Shown: positions 46,129 through 57,800 of the stretch, one piece after another | How the letters are laid out: each line of letters starts with the position of its first letter | Numbering within the stretch: the first letter of the stretch is position 1 | NCBI GenBank assembly: GCA_914767885.1 | Contig: CAJZBQ010000022.1 | Location: forward strand, 62,001 to 126,000 | Length of the DNA stretch: 64,000 bases | Origin: Blepharisma stoltei | Taxonomy: Eukaryota > Ciliophora > Heterotrichea > Heterotrichida > Blepharismidae | Direction: 5' to 3' | The notes under the pieces: model-generated | The model's database searches: none | What the model was told of the DNA's origin: nothing | What the model saw: only the letters and a program-made list of their open reading frames with translations | Made by a program: the position numbers and the translations under genes

Positions 46129-46350
46129 TTATGGATCCATGATTTCTTCATTAAGGATTCATTCTTGATGGCTTTGAACTGTGAGCAGTTTGAGCGGACG
46201 GCTCCTGCAATTTGGGCAGAGTGAAATTGAGTCATTGACGCACTCAGGGTGGAAAGGCTGGGGGCAGCAGGCACTGCACATAAGTGCAGGCTGGAAAGGC
46301 AAATTCCGCATGGGCAGATTGAGCCATTTGCTTGCACCGAAGCATTTCAT
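46129..46350 (-). CDS. Small Cys-rich RING/PHD-like protein
   Basis: 73-residue frame MKCFGASKWLNLPMRNLPFQ followed by CSACCPQPFHPEC and ISLCPNC, a C-x2-C...H-x2-C...C-x2-C pattern like the second half of a RING or PHD finger. The first zinc ligand pair is not obvious (only MKC), so it may be partial or have an upstream exon. It ends NEEIMDP-TAA, with one Trp as TGA. A MITE fragment lies just upstream. Confidence 0.45.
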
Positions 46351-46741
46351 TTCTTCTAATGTTGGTACTTAATCTAAAATAATGTTTAAATATTAAAAAA
46401 TAAATATTTTATATAAATTTTAAAAAAATAATTAACCCCACTCTGAAACGAATAAATTTTTTCGCTTACGGAGGGAGAGCTAAGAGATAAAAAAATTTTA
46501 ATATTTTCTTTACAATTTAATTCCCTTTAATAAGTATTTCAGATTATTGATAATATAATGTTTCCTATCAATTTAAGTTGATATTTTATTTGAAATTTTA
46601 TCTATTCTTAATAATTTTAAAGCATCATTATCTCCCTTACTGATTCAATAATTTCATAAATATTGAACACATTTAAACTAGTATAAATAAATTATTAAAT
46701 TTATTAAAGAAAAACAATTACTGATTATAAAAATTAATCAA
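46351..46741. other. AT-rich intergenic region with MITE hairpin fragment
   Basis: A fragment of the MITE hairpin end lies at about 46430-46490 (TTTTTTCGCTTACGGAGGGAG). The rest is AT-rich with nothing recognised. Confidence 0.5.
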
Positions 46742-48224
46742 ATGGCAAATCCGTTCAATGGGCCTCCATTCTTTCCAAATTCCATGGGCTGCCAGTTTCC
46801 TGGAACTCTAAATGCAGGGCAATCTAATGGAAACTCCAACGCATTTCAAGGCCAAAAAATTATGAACGCTATTATGCTTCAGGGGAAACTAATGCAGCAA
46901 ATTGCTGTCTCTCCGCTTCGTGCGAATAAAACAATTGGAAAATCCCTTTACCCTTAGAGTATCAAAATATTTTAATATATAAGTGATAATTAGTATTAAA
47001 AATTTAAACAATTTACATTTGAAAACATAAATTGTTTACAAAAATTTAATTAATTTTTCTCCAATTGGGGATTTTTTATTTTACTCTAAAATTTATATAT
47101 AAATTTTTTTAAAAAAAATTAAACCCTCTGAGCAAATAAATTTTTTTTTTTTAACAGATGGGGGAGTGAACAGAATGAAAATTTGCACAACAAGCTAGCA
47201 GATATTAGAAGAGAAATTGAAAATTTGCAAGTTCCAGGGCTTCCTTCAGACCCACAAAGTGGCATTGTCCCTTCAAAACAGAACCTTCTGGACCTTCTAA
47301 CCGGAGAAGACACAAAATTTGATTTTTCTCTTGAACTGTCAGGTTCAGTACCCAACCCAGTCTGTAAAGGAAAATATTTTTCAATAAAAGTTTTCCTCGA
47401 GCCAGTTGGGGAGGAGAGAATTCCTATTGAAGAAAGAATCCAATTAGGGGTCTCCTTATATACAGCAGAAAATCCACCAAAACTCATTAACCATAATATG
47501 TCTGGTGGAGGTATGATAAAAGGTCATAGTACCAGTTGGCTGACTTATGACGAAAACGAGCGAAAACACGCTACATCGTTTAAAATTCAGCTTAATGAGG
47601 TTACGTCACATTTTCGAAATGGATGGGTTTTCCTTGTTGTGCAGCCTCAGACACCTTGTGAGTATTTAGAGCAGTCGGGGTATAAGCTGAAGCCTTTAAT
47701 TGTAAAGCATTTAGTTATCAAGGCAAAAGAAACGACTTGCAAGAGGTGGAGGGAAAAACTGAAACTTAAAGGTTTTTAGTCTCCAGGTTTGATGCCTCTG
47801 CATGCTTCTGATTAGAGCTACCTGATTGGGATGAGGAAATTAAACTTCTATTTGGAGCAATAGTCTTTTTCCGATGCCTCCTGCCAGCCATCCACGAGGG
47901 GTGGAGAAAGGAACTGCACCTCTACAGTTCGAAGTAAAGACCGCCACCCAAAAACCATCTCGATGATAATACTTGATGGAGTCACCTTACCCACTGCGAT
48001 TGCTAAAAACAAGCTAAGTTTTAGAGTTAAAAGGTCTGAGACCTAGATCTATGATATAAACTGAATTTTGTTACCATGGTTGCGTCATCGATAAGGACAT
48101 AATTATCGCAGCCAACATGTTAATTATGGAGGGAAAAGGAAAAGTTAGCAATATTTTGCCTGAAGCAACTGAAGATGCGTCTCAGGGCTCTCATGAATCG
48201 TCTGAAGAGTCAGAAGAAAATTAA
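46742..48224 (+). CDS. Unknown gene with truncated MITE and a 3' insertion
   Basis: Exon-like pieces: MANPFNGPPFFPNSMGCQFP (46742-46952), then after a truncated MITE (46953-47170) a 200-residue globular frame (LPSDPQSGIVPSKQNLLDLL; IKVFLEPVGEERIPIEERIQ; WVFLVVQPQTPCEYL; KETTCKRWREK). The frame stops at 47779. A further acidic segment (EDASQGSHESSEESEEN-TAA, ending about 48224) could be the true C-terminus after an insertion of about 370 bp. Its possible duplications (TGGAGGGAAAA at 47747 and 48126) give a different frame, so the 3' structure is unresolved. No family recognised. The pieces may not all belong to one gene. Confidence 0.42.
46953..47170 (+). mobile_element. Truncated CTCCGTGAG-family MITE lacking its left end
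   Basis: Contains the family core (AATATATAAGTGATAATTAGTAT) and a decayed right hairpin (ACCCTCTGAGCAAATAAA ... ATGGGGGAG). The right border reads GAGTGAAC instead of GAGTTA, so the usual TA boundary is lost. Confidence 0.65.
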
Positions 48225-48498
48225 ATTTTATTACCAATAAATATAAATGACGATTTTTCTTAAATTTGTGATTCAGGAATTACTCATATTTTTGCATACT
48301 CCTAAATATAGCACCAATTTTATTAAAATCTGGCAATTTTTGTCTATGACAGCAAATAATTTCTATTATAATTCTTAACAATTATTTTCTGACTTAAAGA
48401 CAAAATAAAATTAATATTCAAATTCATTTATTGACGCTGTTGATTTTATTTTAAGCCTTCCATGAAATTATGAATTTCAGTATAGTGGTTATATAAAT

Positions 48499-49881
48499 AT
48501 GAGTAGATCAAATCAGATTGAGCTGATGGGCAAGAGCATTATTTTGCAAGATTCGCTGTCACTTCATGAATTTAGTCTACTCAGCCAACTTAGGAAAACA
48601 CCAACTGTCAAAACTCTTCTAATTCGTAAAAATGACACTCGAGAACTCCTTATAATGAGAATGATTAAGAAACGATCAAAAATTTCTGTGCCTCTATTAA
48701 CTTTTTTTATTTTTTTAAAAAATGTTTAAAATATATATTTATAGCTAAAAATATTTTAAAAATTTATTTTTGAATGGAGTAAGAATCCAACAAGAAATTC
48801 AGCATCCTTTTATCTGTCCTGTAAAATACACCTTTGAAAACTCAAAGAGAAAGTATTATGTATTTGATTGCTTTCAAACATGTGGCGAATTGATAAACTG
48901 GTCTAATAATAGGCTTTTTGATGAAGAAACAGTAAAGTTTTATTCTGCGTGCATTTTATTAGCAGTTTTACATTATCATCAAAATAGCATTGCTTATCTC
49001 AAGTAAAAATTATTTAGTCTAAATCTTGAAAATGTATTGGTTGATTCCCAAGGGTATGCAAAATTAATAAGCCGTGAAGCTTGTGGAGAAATTGACAATG
49101 GAGAAATTTCTGAGTTTTTAGCACCTGAAGTGATATTTAAAGAAAAATTTGGATTTTCCGCTGACGTGTGATCACTGGGAGCTTTTATATATAAAATGCT
49201 AGTTGGGTCACGAATTTATTCTAAAAATCAATTATTAGAAAAAGTAGATCTAGAGCAATTAAAATTCCCATCAAATATTTCATATGATTAGAGTAAAATT
49301 ATAGTGGATTTTCAGGGATTATTTCAGCTCTTGCCATCCCATGGATAGATTAGTGCTCGCACTAAGCGCTAACCTCACACTTGCCCTTTTTTCTCCTCAC
49401 GTAGCCAAAAAATGGCGACGTAGGAGGTCTTTCGGGGAGATTGCCCTACCCTTCTTATGGATCCCAACAAACGAAAAAACTCCCTCAGCTTTCAACAGAC
49501 CCAGAGCATAGGTAGACCGCTTTGCCTTATCAATGCCCTCTGAGCTGTCTTATAGGATCGGTAATTCTCAATGGAGTGCTGAAGGACATTGAACAGTAGG
49601 AGCTAATACAAGCTAGGAAAAAAGTCGAAGGTCAAGCCCTGGACCCAAAATCCCACCCCAAGAACTATCACCTTTGGGCTTTTCTTCTCTAGATCCAGAT
49701 CAACTGACGAATCACCAGAGGCACATCTAATCACGCCATTTAATAATTCTTTATTTCATATGAAGCTAAAAATTTAGTAGAAGCATTACTTATTAAAAAT
49801 CCAAGCCAAAGATTAAGCGAACAAGAAATTAAAAATCATCCATGGTTTGCGAATATTGATTGGGAAATATTTATAAAATAA
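48499..49881 (+). CDS. Protein kinase-fold protein lacking catalytic motifs (pseudokinase)
   Basis: Kinase-like layout: N-lobe FSLLSQLRKTPTVKTLLI and ELLIMRMIKK; hinge-like YYVFDCFQTCGELINW; helix SACILLAVLHYHQNSIAYL; LNLENVLVDSQGYAKLI; LAPEVI; FSADVWSLGAFIYKMLVG; NPSQRLSEQEIKNHPWF. The VAIK Lys is replaced (LIMRM), the HRD Asp is absent (YLNLNLENV) and DFG is absent (AKLISREA), while APE and the DxWSxG helix remain. A 70-bp IES (48697-48766), a 15-nt intron (49003-49017) and a retroposon (49288-49751) interrupt it; removal gives one frame to TAA. TGA encodes the Trp of DVWSLG. Regulatory rather than catalytic role inferred. Confidence 0.76.
48697..48766 (+). other. TA-bounded IES (70 bp) in the pseudokinase
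   Basis: TA at 48695-48696 and 48765-48766. AT-rich with stops. Excision joins KISVPL to FLNGVRIQQEI in frame. Confidence 0.72.
49003..49017 (+). other. 15-nt intron in the pseudokinase
   Basis: GTAAAAATTATTTAG splits the catalytic-loop region. Removal gives SIAYLNLNLENVLVD. Confidence 0.82.
49288..49751 (-). mobile_element. Retroposon with 12-bp target-site duplication in the pseudokinase
   Basis: Perfect TATTTCATATGA at 49276-49287 and 49752-49763. On the minus strand it starts AAGAATTATTAAATGGCG, as in the other copies, and ends in an AT-rich tail. Precise removal joins SNISYE to AKNLVEALL. Confidence 0.8.
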
Positions 49882-50610
49882 AATGGTTTCTGCTGAAACG
49901 ATAATACTATTCTGTAAATTTCCTTTACCTTACCTACTTTTATTAATATAGGGCTAGGTTTTTATGCATTGATTTCTGCAAAAGTGAAGGACCATTCTAC
50001 TCTCGCATTCTTTTTATGATGTGTTTTATCTCTTTCCACTGATGATATAGAAGGCATGACGATGAAGCCGGGCAGGTACTTGAGGAAAGCCGAATAGAGC
50101 AAGTCAACACGCCAATCTGCTAGTATTTTCGTATTTCTGAATTTCCGAATGGCTTTATGAATTAGGAGGAGCCAGTCGTACTATAGTGCCCGATATACAT
50201 ACTAAAGTAGCAATAAGACTTAAAAAACATCCCAGTGGCATTCTGTATCTAGAGGTTAAGTTAAATCAAGCAATATGATGATTGGGAAAGATTAGAGTCT
50301 AAAGAAATAGAGTCCCCAACGTTGATAAGGGGAGAAATCTCACAGAGAATTCCGCTGGAATCTAATTATCAGACACAATCAGCAAGAATATTTCAAGCCC
50401 AAGATCCGATTATAAATACAATTTAATTTCTTTAAATATCATCCCTAACTATGAAGATTCTATTTAGTTTTAAATATATTTAACCCTTCTTATAGAGATG
50501 CTTTTCCTGCATTAAGTCTCTCAAATAGCCTAAAATTTCAGACAATTTCTTTCTTGCTTATTTAACTCAAATTTTAAACTAAAATATTATCCTGTATAAA
50601 TCTCATAAAA
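49882..50610. other. Intergenic, repeat-like
   Basis: No gene recognised. A GC-richer stretch (about 49960-50400) looks like a degraded repeat (AAAATGGTTTCTGC start, GAGGAGCCAGTCGTACTATA) but its ends could not be fixed. The remainder is AT-rich. Confidence 0.4.
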
Positions 50611-51036
50611 TTATTTATTTAAAATCCTTAATCTAAGCCTTCTTATCATGGCATCAATTTTACCCCAAGTTTCTTCCATAAGAATTAGTAATGCTGAAAT
50701 TAATCCAATATTCGATAAAGACATTTGAAATATTCATTCTTCAGAAGCGTAAAATGGGTTATAGATTGACCAAGTTGATAATGAAAGCAGGAATAATAAA
50801 ATACAGCTGACTTCTTCGAATTTTAATAGGAGCAAAATTGTTGATAAGAGGATAGACCCACCGTATAGTCTTACTGCCGTTGTTGCGTCTGGATAAAAAG
50901 AAGTGTGGGAAAAGTAATGATTTAGACCGGCCTTTCATTCAGTAGTATAGTGTTCAGGGTTTGTAAGCATTCTTGAACCTAAAACTAAGAGGATTGCTGC
51001 TAGGAGCAATTTTCCCGCTAATTTTCTAGTTCCCAT
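50611..51036 (-). CDS. Small four-helix membrane protein (DoxX/TMEM-like)
   Basis: 141-residue frame open only if TGA is Trp (TTE-W-KAG, EE-W-IFQ). MGTRKLAGKLLLAAILLVLG forms an N-terminal helix. Three further hydrophobic stretches follow: YGGSILLSTILLLLKF, CILLFLLSLSTW and SNIGLISALLILM. The C-terminus is basic (MIRRLRLRILNK). Size and helix pattern resemble DoxX/TMEM-like proteins, but no diagnostic motif is seen. The AT-rich tract 51037-51475 beyond its start holds nothing recognisable. Confidence 0.6.
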
Positions 51037-51475
51037 TTATTATTTGTAAATAAATCTGTCAAAATAAATATTAAATCGCGTAAAGTTATTTAAAATTAAG
51101 CTTAATAAATGATTTGCTACATTATAGATAATATTCCTTTTATTTTTCAAGTTAAAAAGTGTATTATTATTTTTTAATAGAAAATAAGGAATCTTCTTTA
51201 AATATTGAATAGTCATGCTCCTTTTTGTGCTGATTTTTAACAAAAAATTGATTTGGAAGAGCAATAAACTCAAAAAATACATTCAAAAAAATCAATAAGA
51301 AAAAAGGATTTAAAAGGAAATTTGCAGATTCAGCTCATGGAATAATATTGCTAGCTCTGCCCTTGATTATCATAAAAAAATATCCTGATCGCTCTTGGCA
51401 TTGCCTAAAGAGGCAAAGTAACGATCTGAAAAGTCAGACTGAAAATGAAAAATGATATTTTTATAGCAAATTTAT

Positions 51476-51940
51476 ATATACATAAAAATGGTGACGACAG
51501 ACCACCCGACCTCTCGACCCTATTTCCTCAACAGCAGCAGGCAACGGCCCAGTGTTGGGGATTTAGGTGGAAAGGGGCCGTTAATCCTTTATGTATATTC
51601 GGGCTGGGTTTTCCTCAGGCCCAGGGTGCTAAACTCTGGACTTAGAGTTTTTCCTCCAGGACAACCATTGGAAAGGGCAAGGTCGGGCCATTTCTGATGG
51701 GCAATATGAACCTCAGACCCTGAAGACGGTATTTGCCTAACGAGAAACTGGAGTTTCGACCCATGTGGTTGCCCCTTAGACTCCAGAAGCCATGGAAGTC
51801 AAGACTGGTGGTGCGAATCCCTTGTTTGCGGAAACAAGGAAGGGTGTCTTGCCGAGGTCCCTTTATGGATGATGAGCGTGTAGGGGTGCAAATTCCCGGC
51901 CCTGCAAGTGCGAACGGCTTAACTTAATCTTAATCTTATG
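51476..51940 (+). mobile_element. Retroposon with 10-15-bp target-site duplication and possible pol III B box
   Basis: Flanked by GCAAATTTAT (51466-51475, 51941-51950); the match extends to 15 bp with one mismatch. It starts ATATACATAAAAATGGTGACG, closely matching the element at 34489, and ends TTAACTTAATCTTAATCTTA. The internal sequence GGTGCGAATCC (about 51808) is one base from a tRNA-type B box, suggesting a SINE. Confidence 0.7.
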
Positions 51941-52289
51941 GCAAATTTATGTTGTTTTAACAAGTAGAGCCTATTGATAATATTTATCAAATTTAATCTG
52001 TGTTTATTAGAAAAATGTTAGTTCTCATTTCCATTTTGGCTTGTCAGATTGCAATTTACCTCTTTAGGTGCTGCTCCAGAGAGATCTAAATGGGTTCTCA
52101 AGCTGTATGCTTTTTGTTTTAATTTTATATTAAAATTGTGCATAAACCATTTTTCGGATTAAAAAATCCATATTTATAATTTAATTTTATAATATTAATA
52201 TTTGAAAATGAGAGAGTTTAATAGGATTACATGGAGATAATATTATTATAATAGCAGATTTTATATATCAAATTATTATTTGAATAATT

Positions 52290-52480
52290 TTTTTTCTCGC
52301 TAACAAGAAATCTTAATAGCTAATTCTTTTTAATTTTAAACAGCTTGCATTTTAAAATATAGATTTTGCAAATTGAATTAATATTTGCTTTGAATATGGA
52401 GTCTTTTAAATTTCAAAAAAAAATTTCCTATAAAAATTTATATAAAATTTTAAAAAAAAAGATTCCTTAATGAGCAAAAT
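52290..52480 (+). mobile_element. Truncated CTCCGTGAG-family MITE
   Basis: The family core (CTTGCATTTTAAAATATAGA, AATTAATATTTGC) and a decayed right end (GATTCCTTAATGAGCAAAA) directly abut the full MITE at 52487, which seems to have inserted into it. The left end is missing. Confidence 0.65.
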
Positions 52481-52486
52481 TTTTTA

Positions 52487-52874
52487 ACTCCCCCCCCCCC
52501 CCCTCCGTGAGCGAACAAAACCATTAGAAAAATCGCCATTTTTTGACCAAAAACCCACCCTCCGTGAGTGAACAAAAATTTTTTTAATAGAAAAAATTTT
52601 AATGGAAAAAAATTTTGATATATAAGTGATAATTAGTATAATGAAATCTAGAGCTAATTCTGTTTAATTTTAAACAAATTGCGTTTTAAAACATAAATTT
52701 TGCAAATTAAATTAATATTTGCTTCCCAATTTTTGCAAATTAGGATTTTTTTAAATTTCGAAAAAAATATTTTTTATAAAATTTATATATAAATTTTTTT
52801 TAAAAAAAAAAATTAACCCCCCTCCGTGAGCGAACAAAATTTTTTTGTTCGCTCACGGGGGGGGGGGGGGGGAG
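52487..52874 (+). mobile_element. MITE (CTCCGTGAG family), full length, intergenic
   Basis: TA at 52485-52486 and 52875-52876. Two direct terminal motifs at the left and a perfect hairpin at the right (about 52817-52860). It has the longest terminal C/G runs of all copies and is close to a family consensus. Confidence 0.93.
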
Positions 52875-53007
52875 TAAGGTAGGAAGTAAGCATTAATATT
52901 GCCATTTACAAATTAATCTCAGTTATTGTATTACTGCATGAAATTGATCAAATCTCGAACACACTTAATCAATTAAAAATTTGATTTAAATATAAATATA
53001 GCAATTT

Positions 53008-53552
53008 TTACTTTTGAACTTGACCTTTATATTCAAGCTCCTCGAAAATTTTAAGTCTTCTTTTAGCACTATCATCATTCCCTTTCTTAAAAACAAGCTT
53101 CTGGGTATTTAGATTTATTTTTAAGTTTGAAGGGGAAAACTCTCGGTGTTTGAACTGGCATCGAGTTCCATAAAGGCAATACCCTAGCTCATAAAATTGC
53201 TTACATTTTTTCGTTCTGTAATTGTTCGGAAGAGTGGTTTTCTGTATTATAAAATTTTTTTTTTTATTTTTTTTAATTTTTAAATAAAAAATTAAAAATA
53301 AATATTATTTTTCTCTCGAAGCTCATGAATCCCATGAGCAAATGCGCATGAATCCCCAAATTCGCACTTACCATTCTCCCAATTTCGGCACATTTCGGTT
53401 TTATATTTAATTGTAAAATCTACTTCTTTCGTGTTTTCTACTATATCTGTTGGCATCTGAATAAGTGTATTTTTACTGTTTTGGCCTAGCCAAGGATTGC
53501 ATGTTATCCCGATGTGAAACTCCTGCATTCTGATTGACAAATTAAAATACAT
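53008..53552 (-). CDS. Tandem CCCH zinc-finger protein (TIS11/tristetraprolin-like)
   Basis: RNA-binding protein of the type that recognises AU-rich mRNA elements. Finger 1: [20 protein letters not shown] followed by AFAH. Finger 2: [20 protein letters not shown] followed by CQFKH. Both have C-x8-C-x5-C-x3-H spacing and the (R/K)YKTE-type lead. A 56-bp TA-bounded IES (53252-53307) separates them. Removal joins LREKN to [12 protein letters not shown]. The N-terminus is [16 protein letters not shown]; the C-terminal Lys-rich tail ends YKGQVQK-TAA at 53008. Confidence 0.85.
53252..53307 (-). other. TA-bounded IES (56 bp) between zinc fingers
   Basis: Almost pure A/T with stops. Boundaries TA at 53250-53251 and 53306-53307. 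Confidence 0.7.
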
Positions 53553-54857
53553 CGTGAACTGATCTGATTCTTAACTCTGTTACCATTATCTGAAAGGAGC
53601 TGAGACTTTGAGGAAGAAAGGGTCCAATGAATGCAGTCGGCAAGGTTTTGCTGGTATATTTCTGAGGCAGGTTTTTCCTCAAGAGGAAATGAGACTCGAA
53701 ATTGTTAAGGGTTCTTACATTGGTACCTGGGAATGTTTTTAGCCGATCAGGAAACTACTTGCACGATACCAGGCATTGTGTCCTGGGCTTCCAGTTTTCC
53801 ATTTTTACCGATTTTTATAATGCATTGCACTAATATTGGGAGGATCCCCACGCATGGAATAATTTTATACATGTGAAACCAAATTCAGCATAGAGTCTCC
53901 CAACGTGAACAGCTTCAGAAGTGGAAAATGGTTCTAAACAGGAATATATTCCACTTGTGGAGAATCTCCCAATATTAGCGCAACGCACCTTATCAGAAAA
54001 TTCAATTTGCAAAGACGCAAACCTTCTGAACTTGGGAGTGAGTGTAAGCCCTTATCCAAAGTAGTAAAACACTGCAAAGCTGCATGTAGATTGAGCAACT
54101 GATAGAGCCTTAGGAAAAAAATAAGTGGCTTTGGCTACTTGACAGTGGGCTTTTTTCAATAATCTTAAATAAATATAATGATTGACAAATTTTTATTATA
54201 TAAAAATTGTTTTATATCAGAAAGAAATTTGACAATGAAAATACAGGAATATGTATAAGAAATCAAATAGAAAAGAAAATTATTTTACTATTAGTGATAT
54301 ATATATTTTAGCTTAAGATTATGGGGGTGCCAATTGAGATTTATTTTTTTAAAAATAAAATAGTTCACAAATATGATTGATAAGATTTATGTGATTGGGA
54401 TTTCAAAGTAGTCTATGGTTATTTGTGTTTTAGCAAGTTTCTTGGAAAAAGGAAAACGGATATAATTTGTTGTATAAAAATGCACTTTTTGTATATAGAT
54501 TAATTAAAATAAAGCTTTTGCTTAATTAGTTAACTAGTCATCTTTAGACTATTTAGCAGGCTCTAACTGTATTTCATTTAGTTAAAACTGCCCAAGAATT
54601 ATTTAATATATTGATGCGCTATACACTTCATGATAAAAGCCTTTAAAAATATTTAAATTTAAAATAAATATATTGAAAATGACTTTTATACAAAAAATAT
54701 CTAAAATAATTCTATGTCGTCCTTTCACTATTTATTGGATTTTTGTTGATTTAAAATGCTAGTATGCAAGAAACAGTGATTGTACAATATATAGAAATTA
54801 TGAATGGCACAAGTATTTAATAAATATATAAATTAAATAATGAGCTTGATTTATTGG
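53553..54857. other. Intergenic region with a palindromic element
   Basis: No gene recognised. A GC-richer stretch (about 53590-54150) looks repetitive and contains the palindromic element at 53821-53987. From about 54590 onward it is the 3' flank of the duplicated coiled-coil arm. Confidence 0.5.
53821..53987. mobile_element. 167-bp palindromic MITE-like element
   Basis: Ends TGCATTGCACTAATATTGGG and, inverted, TGCGTTGCGCTAATATTGGG. TA lies a few bases outside on each side. The interior has a second inverted pair (ATTCCACTT type). No coding capacity. Confidence 0.6.
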
Positions 54858-57800
54858 TTATTCATTTCTTGAAGCCTCACTATACATTTTTCTAAGTTCA
54901 TCTAGTTCATTTTGAAGCTCATAGTTAGTTTCTTCTAAAAAATTAATTTGGTTTTCATAATAATTTTTGGTATTCGGCCCTTGTGCTTTTAGCTGATACT
55001 TGAGATCTTCAATCAAACTTGTATATTCAACAGTCTTTTTTCTCATCATCTCATTTTGCGTATTTGCATCATTTAACTCACTTTTTAGCTTCTCAAAGCT
55101 TCCAATTTGATTTTGATAATCCGATAATTCTTTTTCTAAGCCAGAAATCCTATCTAAAAGTGCTTGATTTTCTTGATTATTAATCTCAATCTCTCTAATT
55201 TTACTTTTTAGGTCAATATTATCAATTAAACTCTCTTTTAATCTTTCTTTTATATTCTAAATAACCAATACATTTAATTCTGCATGAGTGCTATCTAAGT
55301 CTATGGTTTTCCTAGAGACTTCTTCTTTAAGCTTTGATATTTCTTCTTCATTTCCTGGTAAAACATCTGAAGAATTTTTTATTGCATTAAATTCTTCCAA
55401 TAGTATTTCATATTCAGCCTACATTATAATTACTTCGATTTTTTCATAATTTTGAATAATATAAGAATTTTCATTTTTCAATGAATCATATGAATCCCTT
55501 GTCTTTTCTAGTTCTGAACTCAGATTGTTTATGATGTCATTCTTTTCATCTATATCTAGTTTTGCTTTATCAAGCTGTGTTGCTAAGTCTTCGATTTTAG
55601 CATTTAAGATGGAAAATTCTTTATCTATTTCTCCTAGGCTTGCTTGATTGAGAGAATTATTTATTTCATCTTCAAGATTTTGGATTTTTTCATTTAATTT
55701 TTCAATATTTTCTTCTAAATCCATATTAGTATTTAGCAATTTGTCGTACTCTTCTAATAAATTATGATGCTCTAATTCAATTCTTTGACTCTCTTCTTCA
55801 AGCCTTATAATTTTCAAATCTCTACCCTTTATTTCTGCTGAATACTTATCAGAAATTTCTTTTATTTTCGTTTCGTATTTTTCATCAATAGTTTTAATAA
55901 TTTCTTCATACTCAAGAATTTCCATATCTTTTCTTTGGATTTCTTCAACGTATTGAGCTATTAAATCACCATTTGCATTTAGTTCTTGAATCCTGGCTTG
56001 AAGCTGATAATTCAAATCTTGAATTATTTCATTTTTTTTCTCTATTTCTACTTCCTTTGAATTTAATACATTTTTTGAATCCTCAATGAGATTGTTTAAG
56101 GATTTAATTTTGTCATTGTATGTTTCTTTTATATAGTTAATTTCATTATCCTTTTTCACTATTTCTTCATTTAATCCTTGATTTTCCTTTTCAATAATTA
56201 ATAGCTTGCTTTCTAAATTTTTGTTGTCTAATAATAGGCTTCCATGTCTATTAATTTGAGAATTTAGCTCATTTGCTGTTTCCTTTAGTTTTAAATAGTC
56301 CTCAATAACTGATTCATTTTCTTGTCTAGCTTGAAGGAGTTGCTGGCCTAAATCATTGATTTTTGAGTTGAGATCTGATTTTTCCTCGTCGTTCTGCTTA
56401 ATAAGTTCTAATTTTTCATTTTGCAATGATTGATACTTTTATTCGTCATATATTACTTAATTTAACTTAACCTCGAGCTAGCCTTCTCGATACTTAGCCT
56501 CACCAGATTCCCTCTTTCTATTTTTCCGCTGCAATCACTCTATGTGTAGGCATCGCAGTGCCGCTCATCTCCCCTAATGCCAATCAACTATAAATACAGA
56601 AAAAATACTAGCGCTTTATGTGTCTGTTTGGTTTAAGGTCCTGTCATGTATATCGACAAATGGAAAGAGGTAATATCTTAGACAAAATAAATCTTAGCCA
56701 TTTTCTTCTCATGAAATCTATGCTAAAATTTAAACCTATAATAAAAACAAGGGACTCAAAAGAATAACGGGAGAATTACCTTTTCAACTGAAGCCATTTT
56801 ATTATTATGATGATACTTTAGATCTGAATCCAATTTTTCTCTATTTAAGAGCTCTATGGCTTCTTTATCTTCTTCTATTTTTTGCGATAAAATTTCATTT
56901 TTTCTCTTATATTCTTCAAAAGTTGATGTGATATTTTTACCTCCCTCTGTGGGGGTAGGTTAAACGTTTTTTTTCCTTCTAGATGAGCTTTTTCCCCTGT
57001 CACAGCACTTGGCCACAGATGTCCTGCAGAGGGTCAAGAAAACGATTGGCGATGAATCAGTTTATGCTGAGAAGGAATAAGCAGCGAGCTAGTCCCAAAC
57101 TTACGGACTCTAACAGCATGGGCCGTTCACGTGTCATCGGCAACAACTGGAGAAAAGGACTCTGAAATCTGGAGGATGAGATCCATACAGTAACTCCAAC
57201 AATAGCTCAGCCATCTTGCGACGACATTGGGTGATCTCGGTAAATTCAGATACCTGAATTCTGATCAGAAATTAAGTAGTTAACTATAACTATAATGATG
57301 TGATATTTTCCAAAATTTTCTAATTCTTTATTTTTAGCAGCAATATCTTTCAATAAATTTTTATTATTATTTTCCAAATCAGAAATATCTTTAGCCAATA
57401 ATTTCTCCTTTTCAGAGTTTTTTAATTGTTCTCTACTGTATGTTAATTTAAGTTCGTCAAGCTCTCTAGTTAACTCTAATTTTTTATTTTTCAGATATTC
57501 ATAATCTTCTTTTAGCTTTTCACTTATTCCATCGTTTTCCTTTTGGTTTTTTGCTTCAAAGGCCAATTTTTCTTTTTCTCTTTTTAATAAAACATTTTGT
57601 ATTTCCAGTTCTTTATTTTTTTTTTCGAGTCATAATTGTTCTTCTCTTAAATCCTCAACTGAGAGAGTTAATTCTTCTATTTTTGAATTCAAATTATCAT
57701 TGATTTCGCGTAATTCTTCTAGATCTTTTAATTTCTCATCTTTAAGTGTATTTTCATTCTTTAATAATTCAATTTCTTCTTTTAATAATGAATTTTGCCA

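Noticed and set aside
51795-51840. A possible tRNA gene around GGTGCGAATCC
   Set aside because: Only a B-box-like motif is present; there is no acceptor stem, anticodon arm or A box in cloverleaf spacing.
51445-51927. Open frames at 51.4-51.9 kb that look like a small protein
   Set aside because: They are inside a retroposon; two overlapping frames are equally open and neither has recognisable domains.
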